From positions 248,001 through 312,000 of the forward strand of contig PHEQ01000003.1 in assembly GCA_002842985.1 (NCBI GenBank): a DNA stretch of 64,000 nucleotides. Reading direction: 5' to 3'. Shown in pieces: positions 7,516 through 16,388 of this stretch. Both the position numbers and the translations under genes were made by a program. The stretch's first letter is position 1. The number at the start of each line of letters is the position of its first letter. Under the pieces are notes generated by a model, which saw only the letters and a list, made by a program, of their open reading frames with translations, was not told the origin of the DNA and made no database searches. This DNA is from Alphaproteobacteria bacterium HGW-Alphaproteobacteria-1. GTDB taxonomy: Bacteria > Pseudomonadota > Alphaproteobacteria > Rhodobacterales > Rhodobacteraceae.

Positions 7516-8412
7516 ATGGGAAATTTCGCAAATCTGCCTGCTCCGACACCGGAGGGCGGGCTGAACCGTTATATGCAGGAGATTCGCAAGTTTCCGCTTC
7601 TGGAGCCGGAAGAGGAATACATGCTCGCCAAAAGGTGGGTCGAAAAGCAGGACACCGAGGCCGCGCACAAGATGGTCACCAGCCACCTGCGCCTGGCGGC
7701 CAAGCTTGCCATGGGCTATCGCGGCTATGGCTTGCCGGTGGCCGAGGTGATCTCGGAGGCCAATGTCGGCCTTATGCAGGCGGTCAAGCGATTCGATCCC
7801 GAAAAGGGGTTTCGCCTTGCCACCTACGCGATGTGGTGGATCAGGGCCTCGATCCAGGAATATATCCTGCGGTCATGGAGTCTTGTGAAACTCGGCACCA
7901 CCTCGGCGCAAAAGAAGCTGTTTTTCAACCTGCGCAAGGCGAAGGCCAAGCTTGGCGCGCTGGAAGAGGGCGACCTGCGCCCGGAGGCCGTGACAAAGAT
8001 CGCCCATGATCTCGGCGTGTCCGAAAAGGACGTGATCAGCATGAACCGCCGCATGTCCGGCGGCGATGCCTCGCTCAACGCCACCGTCGGAAGTGAGGGC
8101 GAGGGCACGATGCAATGGCAGGACTGGCTCGAGGACGAGGATGCCGATCAGGCGGGCGATTACGAGGCGCGCGACGAGCTTGATGCGCGGCGCGAATTGC
8201 TCACGCAGGCGATGGACGTGCTCAACGAGCGCGAGCGCGACATCCTCACCCAGCGCCGACTCAACGAAGAGACGATCACGCTTGAGGATCTCAGCGCGCA
8301 ATATGACGTCAGCCGCGAGCGTATCCGCCAGATCGAGGTGCGTGCCTTCGAGAAGCTGCAAAAGCGCATGCGCGCGCTGGCGCAGGAAAAAGGGATGCTG
8401 GGCGCCAACTGA
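7516..8412 (+). CDS. rpoH: Heat-shock sigma factor RpoH (sigma-32)
   Basis: 298 residues with sigma region 1.2/2 (FDPEKGFRLATYAMWWIRASIQEYI), the RpoH box QKKLFFNLR (132-140) that marks this sigma type, and a region 4 helix-turn-helix (SRERIRQIEVRAFEKL). It directs RNA polymerase to heat-shock promoters. A strong aggagggat ribosome site precedes the ATG. In the 139-base upstream gap a CTTGAA at 7453-7458 matches the sigma-32 -35 consensus, but no convincing -10 follows, so autoregulation is only a possibility. Roseobacters often have more than one rpoH; which copy this is cannot be told. Confidence 0.93.
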   Translation: MGNFANLPAPTPEGGLNRYMQEIRKFPLLEPEEEYMLAKRWVEKQDTEAAHKMVTSHLRLAAKLAMGYRGYGLPVAEVISEANVGLMQAVKRFDPEKGFRLATYAMWWIRASIQEYILRSWSLVKLGTTSAQKKLFFNLRKAKAKLGALEEGDLRPEAVTKIAHDLGVSEKDVISMNRRMSGGDASLNATVGSEGEGTMQWQDWLEDEDADQAGDYEARDELDARRELLTQAMDVLNERERDILTQRRLNEETITLEDLSAQYDVSRERIRQIEVRAFEKLQKRMRALAQEKGMLGAN

Positions 8413-8469
8413 GCCTTGGCCCGCCCGTGCCCCTGACGTAAGACATCGCAGGAACGGTTGGGATAGGGT

Positions 8470-9528
8470 ATGGGTATCGGCGCGCGGGGTCTGGCACTGT
8501 TTCTGGTCATGGTCGTCGCGGCCTGTTCACCGCGCCCCGTGGCGATGCGCGCCGCCCCCGATCCGGCGGCCACCATCGTGCCTGTTTTCGGCGTGACCGG
8601 GCGCCGCCTCGACACCGGAGGCTCGATCTTCGGGTATGATCGCCCCCGAGAGGTGGAACATTTCCGCATAGACGTGTCGGTGCCGCCCACGCACCGCCCC
8701 GGCCAGATTGCCTGGCCCAAGGTGGCCCCCGATGCGGCCACCGATTTCGTCGTGACCGAGGCGGGCATCTACCCTGACGCGCGCGCGCTTGTCTCGGACA
8801 TGCGCCGCACCGTGCCGGGGCACGAGACGCTGCTTTTCGTGCATGGCTACAACAGCACCTTGTCCGAGGTGGTCTTTCGAACTGCGCAGATCGTCACCGA
8901 TTTCGATGTGAAAATGCCCGGCGTGGTCTTCGCCTGGCCCTCGGCGGGCGATCCGCGCGGCTATCTCTATGACCGCGACAGCGTATTGTTTGCCCGTGAC
9001 GACCTCGAACAGGCCTTGCGTGATCTGACCGCGCGGCCCGGCGACCGCGTGTTCCTGCTCGCTCATTCCATGGGCGCTCATCTCGCCATGGAGACGCTCC
9101 GCCAGATCGCGCTGAGGGGGGATCGCGCCCTTCTCGACCGGCTGAGCGGCGTGGTGCTTGTCGCCCCGGATATCGACCCGGACCTCTTCGCGCGGCAGGC
9201 AAAGGTGATTGGCACCCTGCCGCAGCCCTTCCTCATCTTCATCACGCAGCGCGATCGCGCGCTCAGCGTCTCGGGTTTCATCACCGGACGCAAGCCGCGC
9301 CTTGGGGTCATCGCCGAGGCCGAAGAGATCGAGCGCCCGGACGTTCAGGTGATCGACGTGACCGCACTCTCCGAAGGCGGCCCGGCGCTCAACCATTCCG
9401 TGCCGCTCACCTCGCCCACTGCCATCAAGCTGCTCAATTCAGTGATGACGCGGGCCGAGCGCGAGGGGCGCGGCCTTCTGCGTTCGGTGGCCGAGCAACT
9501 GCCGCTTATCCCCACCAATCCGCGCTGA
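8470..9528 (+). CDS. Alpha/beta hydrolase (DUF900 type), lipoprotein
   Basis: 352 residues. The N-terminal signal ends in a lipobox (VVAAC, Cys19), so the mature protein is probably membrane-anchored. The fold is indicated by FVHGYNS (oxyanion region) and the nucleophile elbow AHSMGAH (Ser200), with the DUF900 pattern FAWPSAGDPRGYLYDRDS between them. Acid and His candidates lie in IDPDLFA and ALNHS. The substrate is unknown; lipase, esterase or peptidase activity are all possible. It is 57 bases after rpoH. Confidence 0.85.
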   Translation: MGIGARGLALFLVMVVAACSPRPVAMRAAPDPAATIVPVFGVTGRRLDTGGSIFGYDRPREVEHFRIDVSVPPTHRPGQIAWPKVAPDAATDFVVTEAGIYPDARALVSDMRRTVPGHETLLFVHGYNSTLSEVVFRTAQIVTDFDVKMPGVVFAWPSAGDPRGYLYDRDSVLFARDDLEQALRDLTARPGDRVFLLAHSMGAHLAMETLRQIALRGDRALLDRLSGVVLVAPDIDPDLFARQAKVIGTLPQPFLIFITQRDRALSVSGFITGRKPRLGVIAEAEEIERPDVQVIDVTALSEGGPALNHSVPLTSPTAIKLLNSVMTRAEREGRGLLRSVAEQLPLIPTNPR

Positions 9529-9534
9529 CCGCGC

Positions 9535-9666
9535 CGCCTGGCCGAATTTCCCGGCGATCAAGCGGCGCGCCTCCACCGTCCGCGCGGCGGTAAAGACCCG
9601 TTCGGTCGGCCCGAGCTCAAGCAGGCGGCCAAGATGGAAACAGGCCGCCTGATCAGCCCGCCGCCG
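9535..9666 (-). pseudogene. Remnant of an ABC transporter ATPase C-terminus (PstB-like)
   Basis: Read leftward, this stretch encodes HLGRLLELGPTERVFTA followed by a LIAGKFG ending. That closely follows the C-terminal end of phosphate transporter ATPases (YLGxLxExGxTxxxFTxP...YIxGRFG). No Walker A, signature or Walker B motif accompanies it, and the frame runs on into the 3' end of the hydrolase gene. It looks like the stranded tail of a deleted gene. A tungstate-type ATPase is an alternative parent. The rest of the 9529-9914 gap holds only the hairpin at 9873. Confidence 0.45.
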
Positions 9667-9872
9667 AACCGCCATCACCGGCGGGTGGTTGGCGCGGGGC
9701 TGTGGGTCGGGTGTGTTGTCGGTGTCAAGCATGGGCGGTCTTCGTTGACAGTGATCACGCCCGCGAACTGCCTGGGAAGGCCGAATGCGCATTCGACCTG
9801 ATCCCGCCCCGCCCTTGATTTCATGGAAAACTCATGGAGCCGTTACACACGACCCCGCTTGCCATGCGCACA

Positions 9873-9902
9873 GCCGCCCGACCAGAGGACCGGTCGAGCG
9901 GC
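9873..9902 (-). terminator. Hairpin after the iron alcohol dehydrogenase gene
   Basis: Arms gccgcccgacc and ggtcgagcggc pair over 11 positions with one mismatch around an 8-base loop, 13 bases beyond the dehydrogenase stop. There is no T-run, so it may be a weak terminator or a transcript-end stabiliser. Confidence 0.4.
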
Positions 9903-9914
9903 AGGCGCGCGCCC

Positions 9915-11060
9915 TCACATCGCCGCGTGAAAGAGCGCGGTAAGGTTCTCCTCGGTCAGCGTCACCGGATTGCCGCCGCAGGACGGATCGACGATGGCCC
10001 CTTTCACCAGATCGGGAATCGCCGCCTCGGTCACGCCAAGTGCTGCCAGACCGCGCGGGATGCCCAGACTGTCGTTGAAGTCCTGCACAAAGGCGCGGAA
10101 CCCGTCGAACCCGCCTGTGATGCCCAGATAGCTCGCCGCCCGGTCAAACCGTTCGCGGATCGCGTCGGCGTTGAAATCGAGCACGGCAGGCATGCAGACC
10201 GCATTCGTGGTCCCGTGATGGGTATTGAAATAGGCGCCTACCGGATGGCTCATGGCATGGATCGCGCCAAGCCCCTTCTGAAACGCCGTCGCCCCCATGG
10301 CCGCAGCACTCATCATCTGCGCACGCGCCTCGATATCGGTGCCGTCCGCGTAGGCGCGCGGCAGGTTCTCGATCACCAGCCGCATCCCCTCGAGCGCGAT
10401 CCCCTGACTCATCGGGTGGTAATGCGGCGAGGAAAACGCCTCGACACAATGGGCAAAGGCGTCAAGCCCGGTGCCAGCGGTGATCGCGCGCGGCATCCCC
10501 ACGGTCAGTTCGGGATCGCAGATCACGACCGTAGGCAAGAATTTGGGGTGAAAGATGATCTTCTTGGCATGGGTCGCCGCATGGGTGATGATACTTGCGC
10601 GCCCCACCTCGGATCCGGTCCCGGCGGTGGTGGGCACCGCGATGATGGGGGCAATGGCGTCCGCATCGGCGCGCGTCCACCAATCGCCGATATCCTCGAA
10701 ATCCCAGACGGGCCGCGTCTGTCCCGCCATGAAGGCCACGCATTTGCCCAGATCGAGCCCCGAGCCGCCGCCAAAGGCGATCACCCCGTCATGACCGCCT
10801 GCCTTGTAGGCTGCAACGCCCGCGTCGAGGTTCACCTCGTTGGGGTTGGGATCGACCTCGGCGAAAAGCCCCGGCTCCAGCCCCGCCGCGCGCAGGATAT
10901 CGAGCGCGCGCGCGGTGATGGGCAGCGGCGCAAGCCCCCGGTCGGTGACCAGCAATGGCCGGTTGATCCCCGCCTGACGGCAGGCGTCTGGCAGTTCCGC
11001 GATGCGGCCAGCCCCGAATTTGATCGCGGTCGGATAGGACCAGTTGGCGATGAGTGTCAT
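9915..11060 (-). CDS. Iron-containing alcohol dehydrogenase
   Basis: 381 residues of the group III (Fe-ADH) family. The NAD-binding GGGSGLDLGK motif, the PTTAGTGSEVG motif and the metal-ligand region (GLDAFAHCVEAFSS then HAMSHPVGAYFNTHHG) are intact. It would oxidise a primary alcohol to an aldehyde using NAD. The start is ATG 11060, overlapping the stop of the aldehyde dehydrogenase by four bases; longer starts run into that gene. It is last in a leftward operon with aldehyde dehydrogenase, a GS-like ligase and a TRAP transporter, so I expect it to act on a gamma-glutamylated amino alcohol. Confidence 0.88.
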   Translation of the reverse strand: MTLIANWSYPTAIKFGAGRIAELPDACRQAGINRPLLVTDRGLAPLPITARALDILRAAGLEPGLFAEVDPNPNEVNLDAGVAAYKAGGHDGVIAFGGGSGLDLGKCVAFMAGQTRPVWDFEDIGDWWTRADADAIAPIIAVPTTAGTGSEVGRASIITHAATHAKKIIFHPKFLPTVVICDPELTVGMPRAITAGTGLDAFAHCVEAFSSPHYHPMSQGIALEGMRLVIENLPRAYADGTDIEARAQMMSAAAMGATAFQKGLGAIHAMSHPVGAYFNTHHGTTNAVCMPAVLDFNADAIRERFDRAASYLGITGGFDGFRAFVQDFNDSLGIPRGLAALGVTEAAIPDLVKGAIVDPSCGGNPVTLTEENLTALFHAAM

Positions 11061-12436
11061 GACGTGACCTTCTTCAGGTGATAGGATTTCGGACGGGTAA
11101 GGTTGTGATAGCCGATGACCGAGAGCGCGCCGCCGCGCCCGGTCTGTTTGCAGCCGGTCCAGCACAGGCCGGGATCAAGGTAATCGGCGCGATTCATGAA
11201 GACTGTGCCGGTCTCGATCGCGTCGCCAATGCGCGCCGCGCGGTCGATGTCAGAGGTCCAGAGCGAGGCGGTCAGGCCAAAGGGGCTGTCGTTCATCAGG
11301 GCGATGGCCTCTTCGTCGCCGCTCACCGGCATGATCCCCACCACCGGGCCGAAACTCTCGTCGCGCATCACCCGCATGTCGTGGCTGACATTCGTCAGGA
11401 TCTGCGGGGTGAGGTAACAGCCGCCGTCACCCTGCGGAAAGGTCTCTATATGGGCCTTGGCCCCCATCTCCAGCGCCTCGGCAATCTGCGCGCGCACCTC
11501 TTCCGCAAAGCGCGCATTGGCCATCGGCCCCAGCGTCGTTTCCGGGTCGAGCGGGTTGCCGAGGCGATAGCCCCTGACCAGCGCCACGGATTTCTCCACG
11601 AAGGCGTCAAAAAGGCTCTGATGCACATAGATCCGCTCGATCCCGCAGCAGCATTGACCCGAATTGAACATCGCCCCGTCGATCAGCGTCGCCACCGCCG
11701 CATCCAGATCGGCATCCTCCATCACATATCCCGGATCCTTGCCGCCCAGTTCCAGCCCAAGCCCGGTGAACGTGCCCGCCGCCGCGCGCTCCATCGCCTG
11801 ACCGCCGCCCACCGAGCCGGTGAAGTTAACGAAATCGAATGCGCCGTCGGCAATGAGCGCCGAGGTGGTGTCATGATCCATGAAAACGTTGCGAAAGACC
11901 GCCTCCGGCACGCCCGCCGCGTGAAAGGCGCGCGCCATGCGCTCGCCCACCAGCAGAGTCTGCGTGGCGTGTTTCAGCACCACCGCATTACCGGCAATGA
12001 GCGCGGGCGCCACGGTATTGATCGCCGTCATGTAAGGATAGTTCCAAGGGGCCACGACGAACACCACGCCATGCGGCACCCGCCGGATATAGCGGCGGAA
12101 CGTGGCGTTCTCGCCCACCTCCACATCCGCAAGCGCGCCCTCGGCGATCGCCGCCATGTGGCTCGCGCGTTCGTTGAAACCGCCGAACTCCCCGCCATAG
12201 CGCACCGGCCGTCCCATCATGTGCGCCAGTTCCGGCACGATCTCGTCGTTCATTGCGCCCACGGCGGCAACGCCCGCCATCACCAGCGCCACTCGCTCGG
12301 CCAGGGGCCGCGCGGCCCAGTCCGCCTGCGCGGCGCGGGTCTCGGCCACCGCCGCGCCTGCCGCCTCCAGCGTCATCGCCTCGCGGGTGGCGAAAACCGA
12401 TCCGTCGATCGGGGAAATGCATGTTAGTGTCGTCAT
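11057..12436 (-). CDS. NAD(P)-dependent aldehyde dehydrogenase
   Basis: 459 residues of the aldehyde dehydrogenase superfamily. Visible are the cofactor-pocket VAPWNYPY, the general-base LELGGKDP and the catalytic Cys region FNSGQCCCGIERIYV. I chose ATG 12436, with aagga seven bases upstream, over the longer frame from 12460. It should oxidise the aldehyde made by the coupled alcohol dehydrogenase (four-base overlap). In the proposed pathway this is the PuuC-like step, converting gamma-glutamyl-aminoaldehyde to gamma-glutamyl-amino acid. Confidence 0.88.
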   Translation of the reverse strand: MTTLTCISPIDGSVFATREAMTLEAAGAAVAETRAAQADWAARPLAERVALVMAGVAAVGAMNDEIVPELAHMMGRPVRYGGEFGGFNERASHMAAIAEGALADVEVGENATFRRYIRRVPHGVVFVVAPWNYPYMTAINTVAPALIAGNAVVLKHATQTLLVGERMARAFHAAGVPEAVFRNVFMDHDTTSALIADGAFDFVNFTGSVGGGQAMERAAAGTFTGLGLELGGKDPGYVMEDADLDAAVATLIDGAMFNSGQCCCGIERIYVHQSLFDAFVEKSVALVRGYRLGNPLDPETTLGPMANARFAEEVRAQIAEALEMGAKAHIETFPQGDGGCYLTPQILTNVSHDMRVMRDESFGPVVGIMPVSGDEEAIALMNDSPFGLTASLWTSDIDRAARIGDAIETGTVFMNRADYLDPGLCWTGCKQTGRGGALSVIGYHNLTRPKSYHLKKVTS

Positions 12437-12470
12437 GATCGCATCCTTGATCGCGGGCACCCGGCCCGGC

Positions 12471-12492
12471 CTTCATCGTTCTTCAAATACTC
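12471..12492 (-). other. 3' intergenic motif GAGTATTTGAAGAAC, copy 1
   Basis: Twenty bases after the stop of the GS-like gene the minus strand reads GAGTATTTGAAGAACGATG. A near-copy (three mismatches in 22) follows the aroA stop at 45391-45412 in the same orientation. The shared placement suggests a transcript-end element; I recall similar sequence after many roseobacter genes. Confidence 0.5.
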
Positions 12493-12511
12493 ATGTCCGG
12501 CCTTGCCGCCG

Positions 12512-13867
12512 TCACGCCCGCTCGAAGCCGCGCGCAATCTCGTAATCGGTCACCACCCGGTCGAAAGCCTCGATCTCGACCTCCGCCGCGCGGGCGTAAT
12601 GGTCCACCACCTCGTCGCCGAAGGTCGCGCGCAGGAACTCAGAGCGTTTCAGCGTCTGATAGGCATCGCGGAGTGTCTGCGGGATCCGTCCGGTCTCGCC
12701 GCCATAGGCATCGCCCACCGTGGGCGGTGCCAGTTCCAGCCGGTCCTCGATCCCCTTCAGCCCTGCCGCCAGCATCGCCGCCATGGCCAGATAGGGGTTG
12801 AGGTCCGAGCCGCCGACCCGGCATTCCACCCGCACCGCCTTGGTGCCCCCGCCGCAGAGCCGGAACCCGGCAGTGCGGTTGTCGACCGACCAGATCGTGC
12901 GCGTCGGTGCGAATGTCCCCTTCTGGAACCGCTTGTAGCTGTTGATGTAGGGCGCAAGGAAATAGGTGTAGTCGGGCGCGTATTTCAGCAATCCGGCCAT
13001 GTAGTGCTTCATCAGCGCGCTCATGCCGAGGCTGTCCGCGGCGTCGGCGAAGGCGGGTTTGCCGTCCTGCCAGAGCGATTGATGCACATGGCTCGACGAG
13101 CCGACGCGCTGATGGTGCCATTTCGGCAGAAAGCTGGCGGCATGGCCCTGCTGATGGGCGATCTCCTTGACCGCGTGCTTGGCGATGGTGTGGTAATCGG
13201 CCATGTCGAGCGCGGGGGCATACCGGATGTTGAGCTCTTCCTGCCCGGCCTCGGCCTCGCCCTTGGTGTTCTCTACCGGGATGCCTGCGGCCACCAGATG
13301 ATTGCGCAGGGGGCGCATCACATGCTCTTCGCGCGTGGTCTGGAGGATGTTGTAATCTTCATTATAGCCCGAGATCGGCACAAGGTCACGATAGCCCGAT
13401 TTACGGATCTCGTCATAGCTCTTCTCGAAGAGGAAGAATTCCAGTTCGGTCGCCATCATCGCCTGATAGCCCATCGCGTCCAGCCGCGCGATCTGGCTCT
13501 GGAGCATGGCGCGCGGGCTGTGGGGGACGGGCGCGTGGGTGTGGTGGTCAAGCACGTCGCAGAGCACCATCGCCGTGCCCTCGAGCCAGGGCATGAGCCG
13601 CAGCGTCGAGAGGTCGGGCTTCATGGTATAGTCGCCATAGCCGCGCTCCCAGCTTGTCGCGGCAAAGCCTTCGGGCGTGGTCATTTCCAGGTCCGTCGCC
13701 AGCAGGTAGTTGCAGCAATGGGTTTCCTGCCAGGCGCTGGCAAGGAAATGCGCGGCGTGAAACCGCTTGCCCATGAGCCGTCCCTGCATGTCCACGAGAC
13801 AGACGAGCACGGTATCGACCGTGCCGGCGGCAACCTTCGATTTCAGATCTTCGAGAGTGAGGGCCAT
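12512..13867 (-). CDS. Glutamine synthetase-like gamma-glutamyl-amine ligase
   Basis: 451 residues of the GlnA/PuuA superfamily. Catalytic-domain signatures are visible: ELEFFLFE (metal-binding Glu), GEAEAGQEELNI, the SSSHVHQSLW motif in place of the usual GxxxHxHxS, and RVECRVGGSDLNPYLAMAA. Length and features differ from true type I GlnA, and the gene sits among transport and oxidation genes. I infer that it ligates glutamate to an imported amine, like PuuA or GmaS. The start at ATG 13867 has aaggac upstream. A true glutamine synthetase role is unlikely but not excluded. Confidence 0.8.
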   Translation of the reverse strand: MALTLEDLKSKVAAGTVDTVLVCLVDMQGRLMGKRFHAAHFLASAWQETHCCNYLLATDLEMTTPEGFAATSWERGYGDYTMKPDLSTLRLMPWLEGTAMVLCDVLDHHTHAPVPHSPRAMLQSQIARLDAMGYQAMMATELEFFLFEKSYDEIRKSGYRDLVPISGYNEDYNILQTTREEHVMRPLRNHLVAAGIPVENTKGEAEAGQEELNIRYAPALDMADYHTIAKHAVKEIAHQQGHAASFLPKWHHQRVGSSSHVHQSLWQDGKPAFADAADSLGMSALMKHYMAGLLKYAPDYTYFLAPYINSYKRFQKGTFAPTRTIWSVDNRTAGFRLCGGGTKAVRVECRVGGSDLNPYLAMAAMLAAGLKGIEDRLELAPPTVGDAYGGETGRIPQTLRDAYQTLKRSEFLRATFGDEVVDHYARAAEVEIEAFDRVVTDYEIARGFERA

Positions 13868-13916
13868 GGCGGCGTCCTTGTTGTTCTGCGCGTCACTTGT
13901 CTATGTCTTGCGATGC

Positions 13917-13940
13917 CCGGCCCCGGTTGTGCGGGGCCGG
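13917..13940 (-). terminator. GC hairpin after the TRAP binding-protein gene
   Basis: Perfect 9-bp arms ccggccccg/cggggccgg around gttgtg, 22 bases beyond the DctP stop and without a T-run. In transport operons such hairpins often stabilise the binding-protein mRNA relative to the downstream part. Confidence 0.5.
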
Positions 13941-13961
13941 AAAGGTCTTGTCGCGGGTGGC

Positions 13962-14999
13962 TCAGCCGTTGGTATAGGGCGGGCCGGCCTGATTGATGAC
14001 CTCGTTATACTCGCGGAAGATGCCGACGATCTTCGCCTCGATCTCGCCTTCCTGCGCCACCTCGTTCCAGAAGTCCTTGGCGGCGTTCTCGACCTCGGCC
14101 CACTCGCTGGCGGGCACGGTGCGCAGTTCCAGCTTGTCGCCGCGCGCCCGGAGCCGCGCCTCGCCGCCCCAATACCACTGGTTGCGATAGGTATGCCCGG
14201 CCTCGGTCGCGGCCATGACCAGCTGCTTGAGGTGATCGGGCAGGTCGTTCCACTGGCGCTGGTTGACGAACCAGGACCCGATCCAGGCCCCCGAGATGTT
14301 GTTGGTCAGGAAATAGTCGGTCACATTGGCCCAGCCGACGGTGTAATCCTCGGTGATCCCCGACCAGGACATGCCGTCAAGCTCGCCGGTCTGCACCGCC
14401 ACCTCGGCATCCTCGTAGGGAATGTTCACCGGCACGACGCCGAATTTCGCCAGGAACCGGCCGGCGGTCGGGAAGGTATAGAGCTTGAGCCCATCAAGAT
14501 CGGCGACGGACTTGATTTCCTTCTTGGTGTTGAAGTTGCACGGGTCCTGCCCGGCGGCGGAAATCCACTGCACGCCTACCTTGGCGTATTCGTCGCGCCA
14601 AATATCGGCGAGGCCATACTGGTTGAAGAGCACCGGTACGTCGAGGATATGCTTGGTGGCAAAGGGGAAATAGCCGCCGAATTGCCGCAGCGGCGTGGGC
14701 GAGGCCATCGAATCATCGTCCGAGTGCACCGCGTCGATGGTGCCGCGCTGAAGCGCCTGAAACAGCTCTCCGGTGGGCACGATCTGATCGGCATAGAAAA
14801 GCTCGATCTCCATCTCGCCATTGGCCGCGCTGTTGACGTAATCGACCATCGGCTTGGTCACATGCTCGCCCAATGCGCCGCCGGCATAGGTCTGCATCCG
14901 CCAGCGAATGGGGGCCTGCGCCTTGACGATGGCGGGGCTGGCGAGCGTTGCCGCCGCACCCACTCCGGCGGTGGTGAGAAACTTTCTTCTGGTGGTCAT
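13962..14999 (-). CDS. TRAP transporter substrate-binding protein (DctP family)
   Basis: 345 residues. The N-terminus TTRRKFLTTAG followed by a hydrophobic stretch and SPAIVKA is a twin-arginine-type export signal. The mature part is a DctP-fold binding protein. The carboxylate-clamping Arg normally in the LKxR motif is replaced: this protein reads GLKLYTFPTAGR, with Tyr in that place. That argues for a ligand without the usual carboxylate. The ATG has caggagg upstream. It is encoded after dctM and before the GS-like ligase. Confidence 0.88.
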   Translation of the reverse strand: MTTRRKFLTTAGVGAAATLASPAIVKAQAPIRWRMQTYAGGALGEHVTKPMVDYVNSAANGEMEIELFYADQIVPTGELFQALQRGTIDAVHSDDDSMASPTPLRQFGGYFPFATKHILDVPVLFNQYGLADIWRDEYAKVGVQWISAAGQDPCNFNTKKEIKSVADLDGLKLYTFPTAGRFLAKFGVVPVNIPYEDAEVAVQTGELDGMSWSGITEDYTVGWANVTDYFLTNNISGAWIGSWFVNQRQWNDLPDHLKQLVMAATEAGHTYRNQWYWGGEARLRARGDKLELRTVPASEWAEVENAAKDFWNEVAQEGEIEAKIVGIFREYNEVINQAGPPYTNG

Positions 15000-15065
15000 G
15001 TCTTGGTCCTCCTGTTGGTTGCTCGAAAGGGTTTGCTCCGTTGGCGGAGTTCTCGGGTTATTCCA

Positions 15066-16388
15066 TCATCCATAGACCATCTGCGGAAGCCACAGCGCGA
15101 TCTGCGGAAAGGCCATCACCAGCGCCAGCGCCACCGCCATCACCAGCACGAAAGGCAGGATCGAGCGGTAGATGTCACGCAGCGTGATCTCGGGCGGGGC
15201 CATGGCCCGCATCAGAAACAGGTTATAGCCAAACGGCGGCGTCATATAGGCGATCTGCGTGGTGATCGTATAAAGCACACCATACCATATCAGATCAAAG
15301 CCAAGCGCGCCCACAAGCGGCACGTATAGGGGCGCCACGATCACCAGCATGGCGGTATCGTCGAGAAACGTGCCCATGATGATGAAGCTCAGTTGCATCA
15401 GGATGAGGATCACCCAGGGGTCAAGCCCCAGCTTCTGGGTGAACAGGCTGTCGATCGCCTTGACCGCGCCCAGCCCGTCGAACACCGCACCAAAGGCCAG
15501 CGCGGCAAGGATGATCCACATGAACATGCAGGAAATCCCCAGCGTCATGCGCACCGAGGTCTCGAACACGGCCCTCGTCATCCGCCCCTTGAGCACGGCG
15601 GCCATGAAGGCCGTCATCGCGCCGATGGCCGAGCTTTCCACAAGGCTTGTCCAGCCGTTGACGAAGGGCACCATCATCGCCGCGAAGATGAAGAGCGGCA
15701 GAAGCCCCGCGCGCAAGAGCCGCAGCTTTTCGCGCAGCGGCATGGTGCGCTCGTCTGGCGGCAGGACCGGGCCAAGATGCGGTTGCAACCGGCAGCGCAC
15801 GTAGATGTAGATGACAAACAGCGTGGCCATCATCAGCCCCGGAATGATCCCCGCCAGCCACAGTTGCCCGACCGGTTGCCGCGCGATCATCGCATAGAGC
15901 ACCAGCACGACCGAGGGCGGCACAAGGATGCCAAGGCTCGATCCGGCCTGAATGACGCCGGTCACCATGATCTTGTCATAGCCGCGCCGCAAAAGTTCCG
16001 GCAGGGCAATCGTGGCCCCGATGGCCATGCCCGCCACCGAAAGCCCGTTCATCGCCGAGACCAGCACCATCAGACCGATGGTGCCGATGGCCAGCCCGCC
16101 ACGCACCGGCCCCATCCAGACATGGAACATCTTGTAGAGATCGTCGGCGATGCGGCTCTCGCTCATCACGTAGCCCATGAAGATGAACATCGGCAGCGTC
16201 AGCAGCGGATACCATTTCATCAGCTTGATCGCCGAGGCAAAGGCGATGTCGAACCCGCCCCGATCGCCCCAGAGCAGCAACGCCGCGATCACCGCAACAA
16301 AGCCGATGGCCCCAAATACGCGCTGCCCGGTAAAGAGCATCACCATCATGGTCGCGAACATGAAGAGCGCGATCATCTCATAGGGCAC
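15066..16388 (-). CDS. TRAP transporter large permease (DctM)
   Basis: 440 residues, about 12 transmembrane helices, with the DctM pattern LPMFIFMGYVMSESRIADDLY, the VSAMNGLSVAGMAIG stretch and the TPPFGYNLFLMR motif near the end. It uses a sodium gradient to bring in the solute delivered by DctP. Two starts are possible: GTG 16388, overlapping dctQ by 11 bases, or ATG 16376, one base after the dctQ stop. Confidence 0.9.
   Translation of the reverse strand: MPYEMIALFMFATMMVMLFTGQRVFGAIGFVAVIAALLLWGDRGGFDIAFASAIKLMKWYPLLTLPMFIFMGYVMSESRIADDLYKMFHVWMGPVRGGLAIGTIGLMVLVSAMNGLSVAGMAIGATIALPELLRRGYDKIMVTGVIQAGSSLGILVPPSVVLVLYAMIARQPVGQLWLAGIIPGLMMATLFVIYIYVRCRLQPHLGPVLPPDERTMPLREKLRLLRAGLLPLFIFAAMMVPFVNGWTSLVESSAIGAMTAFMAAVLKGRMTRAVFETSVRMTLGISCMFMWIILAALAFGAVFDGLGAVKAIDSLFTQKLGLDPWVILILMQLSFIIMGTFLDDTAMLVIVAPLYVPLVGALGFDLIWYGVLYTITTQIAYMTPPFGYNLFLMRAMAPPEITLRDIYRSILPFVLVMAVALALVMAFPQIALWLPQMVYG

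Noticed and set aside
9834..11081. Long plus-strand frame (415 residues) opposite the iron alcohol dehydrogenase
   Set aside because: It is antisense to a clear family member, is rich in Arg/His/Gly as high-GC shadow frames are, and shows no domain.
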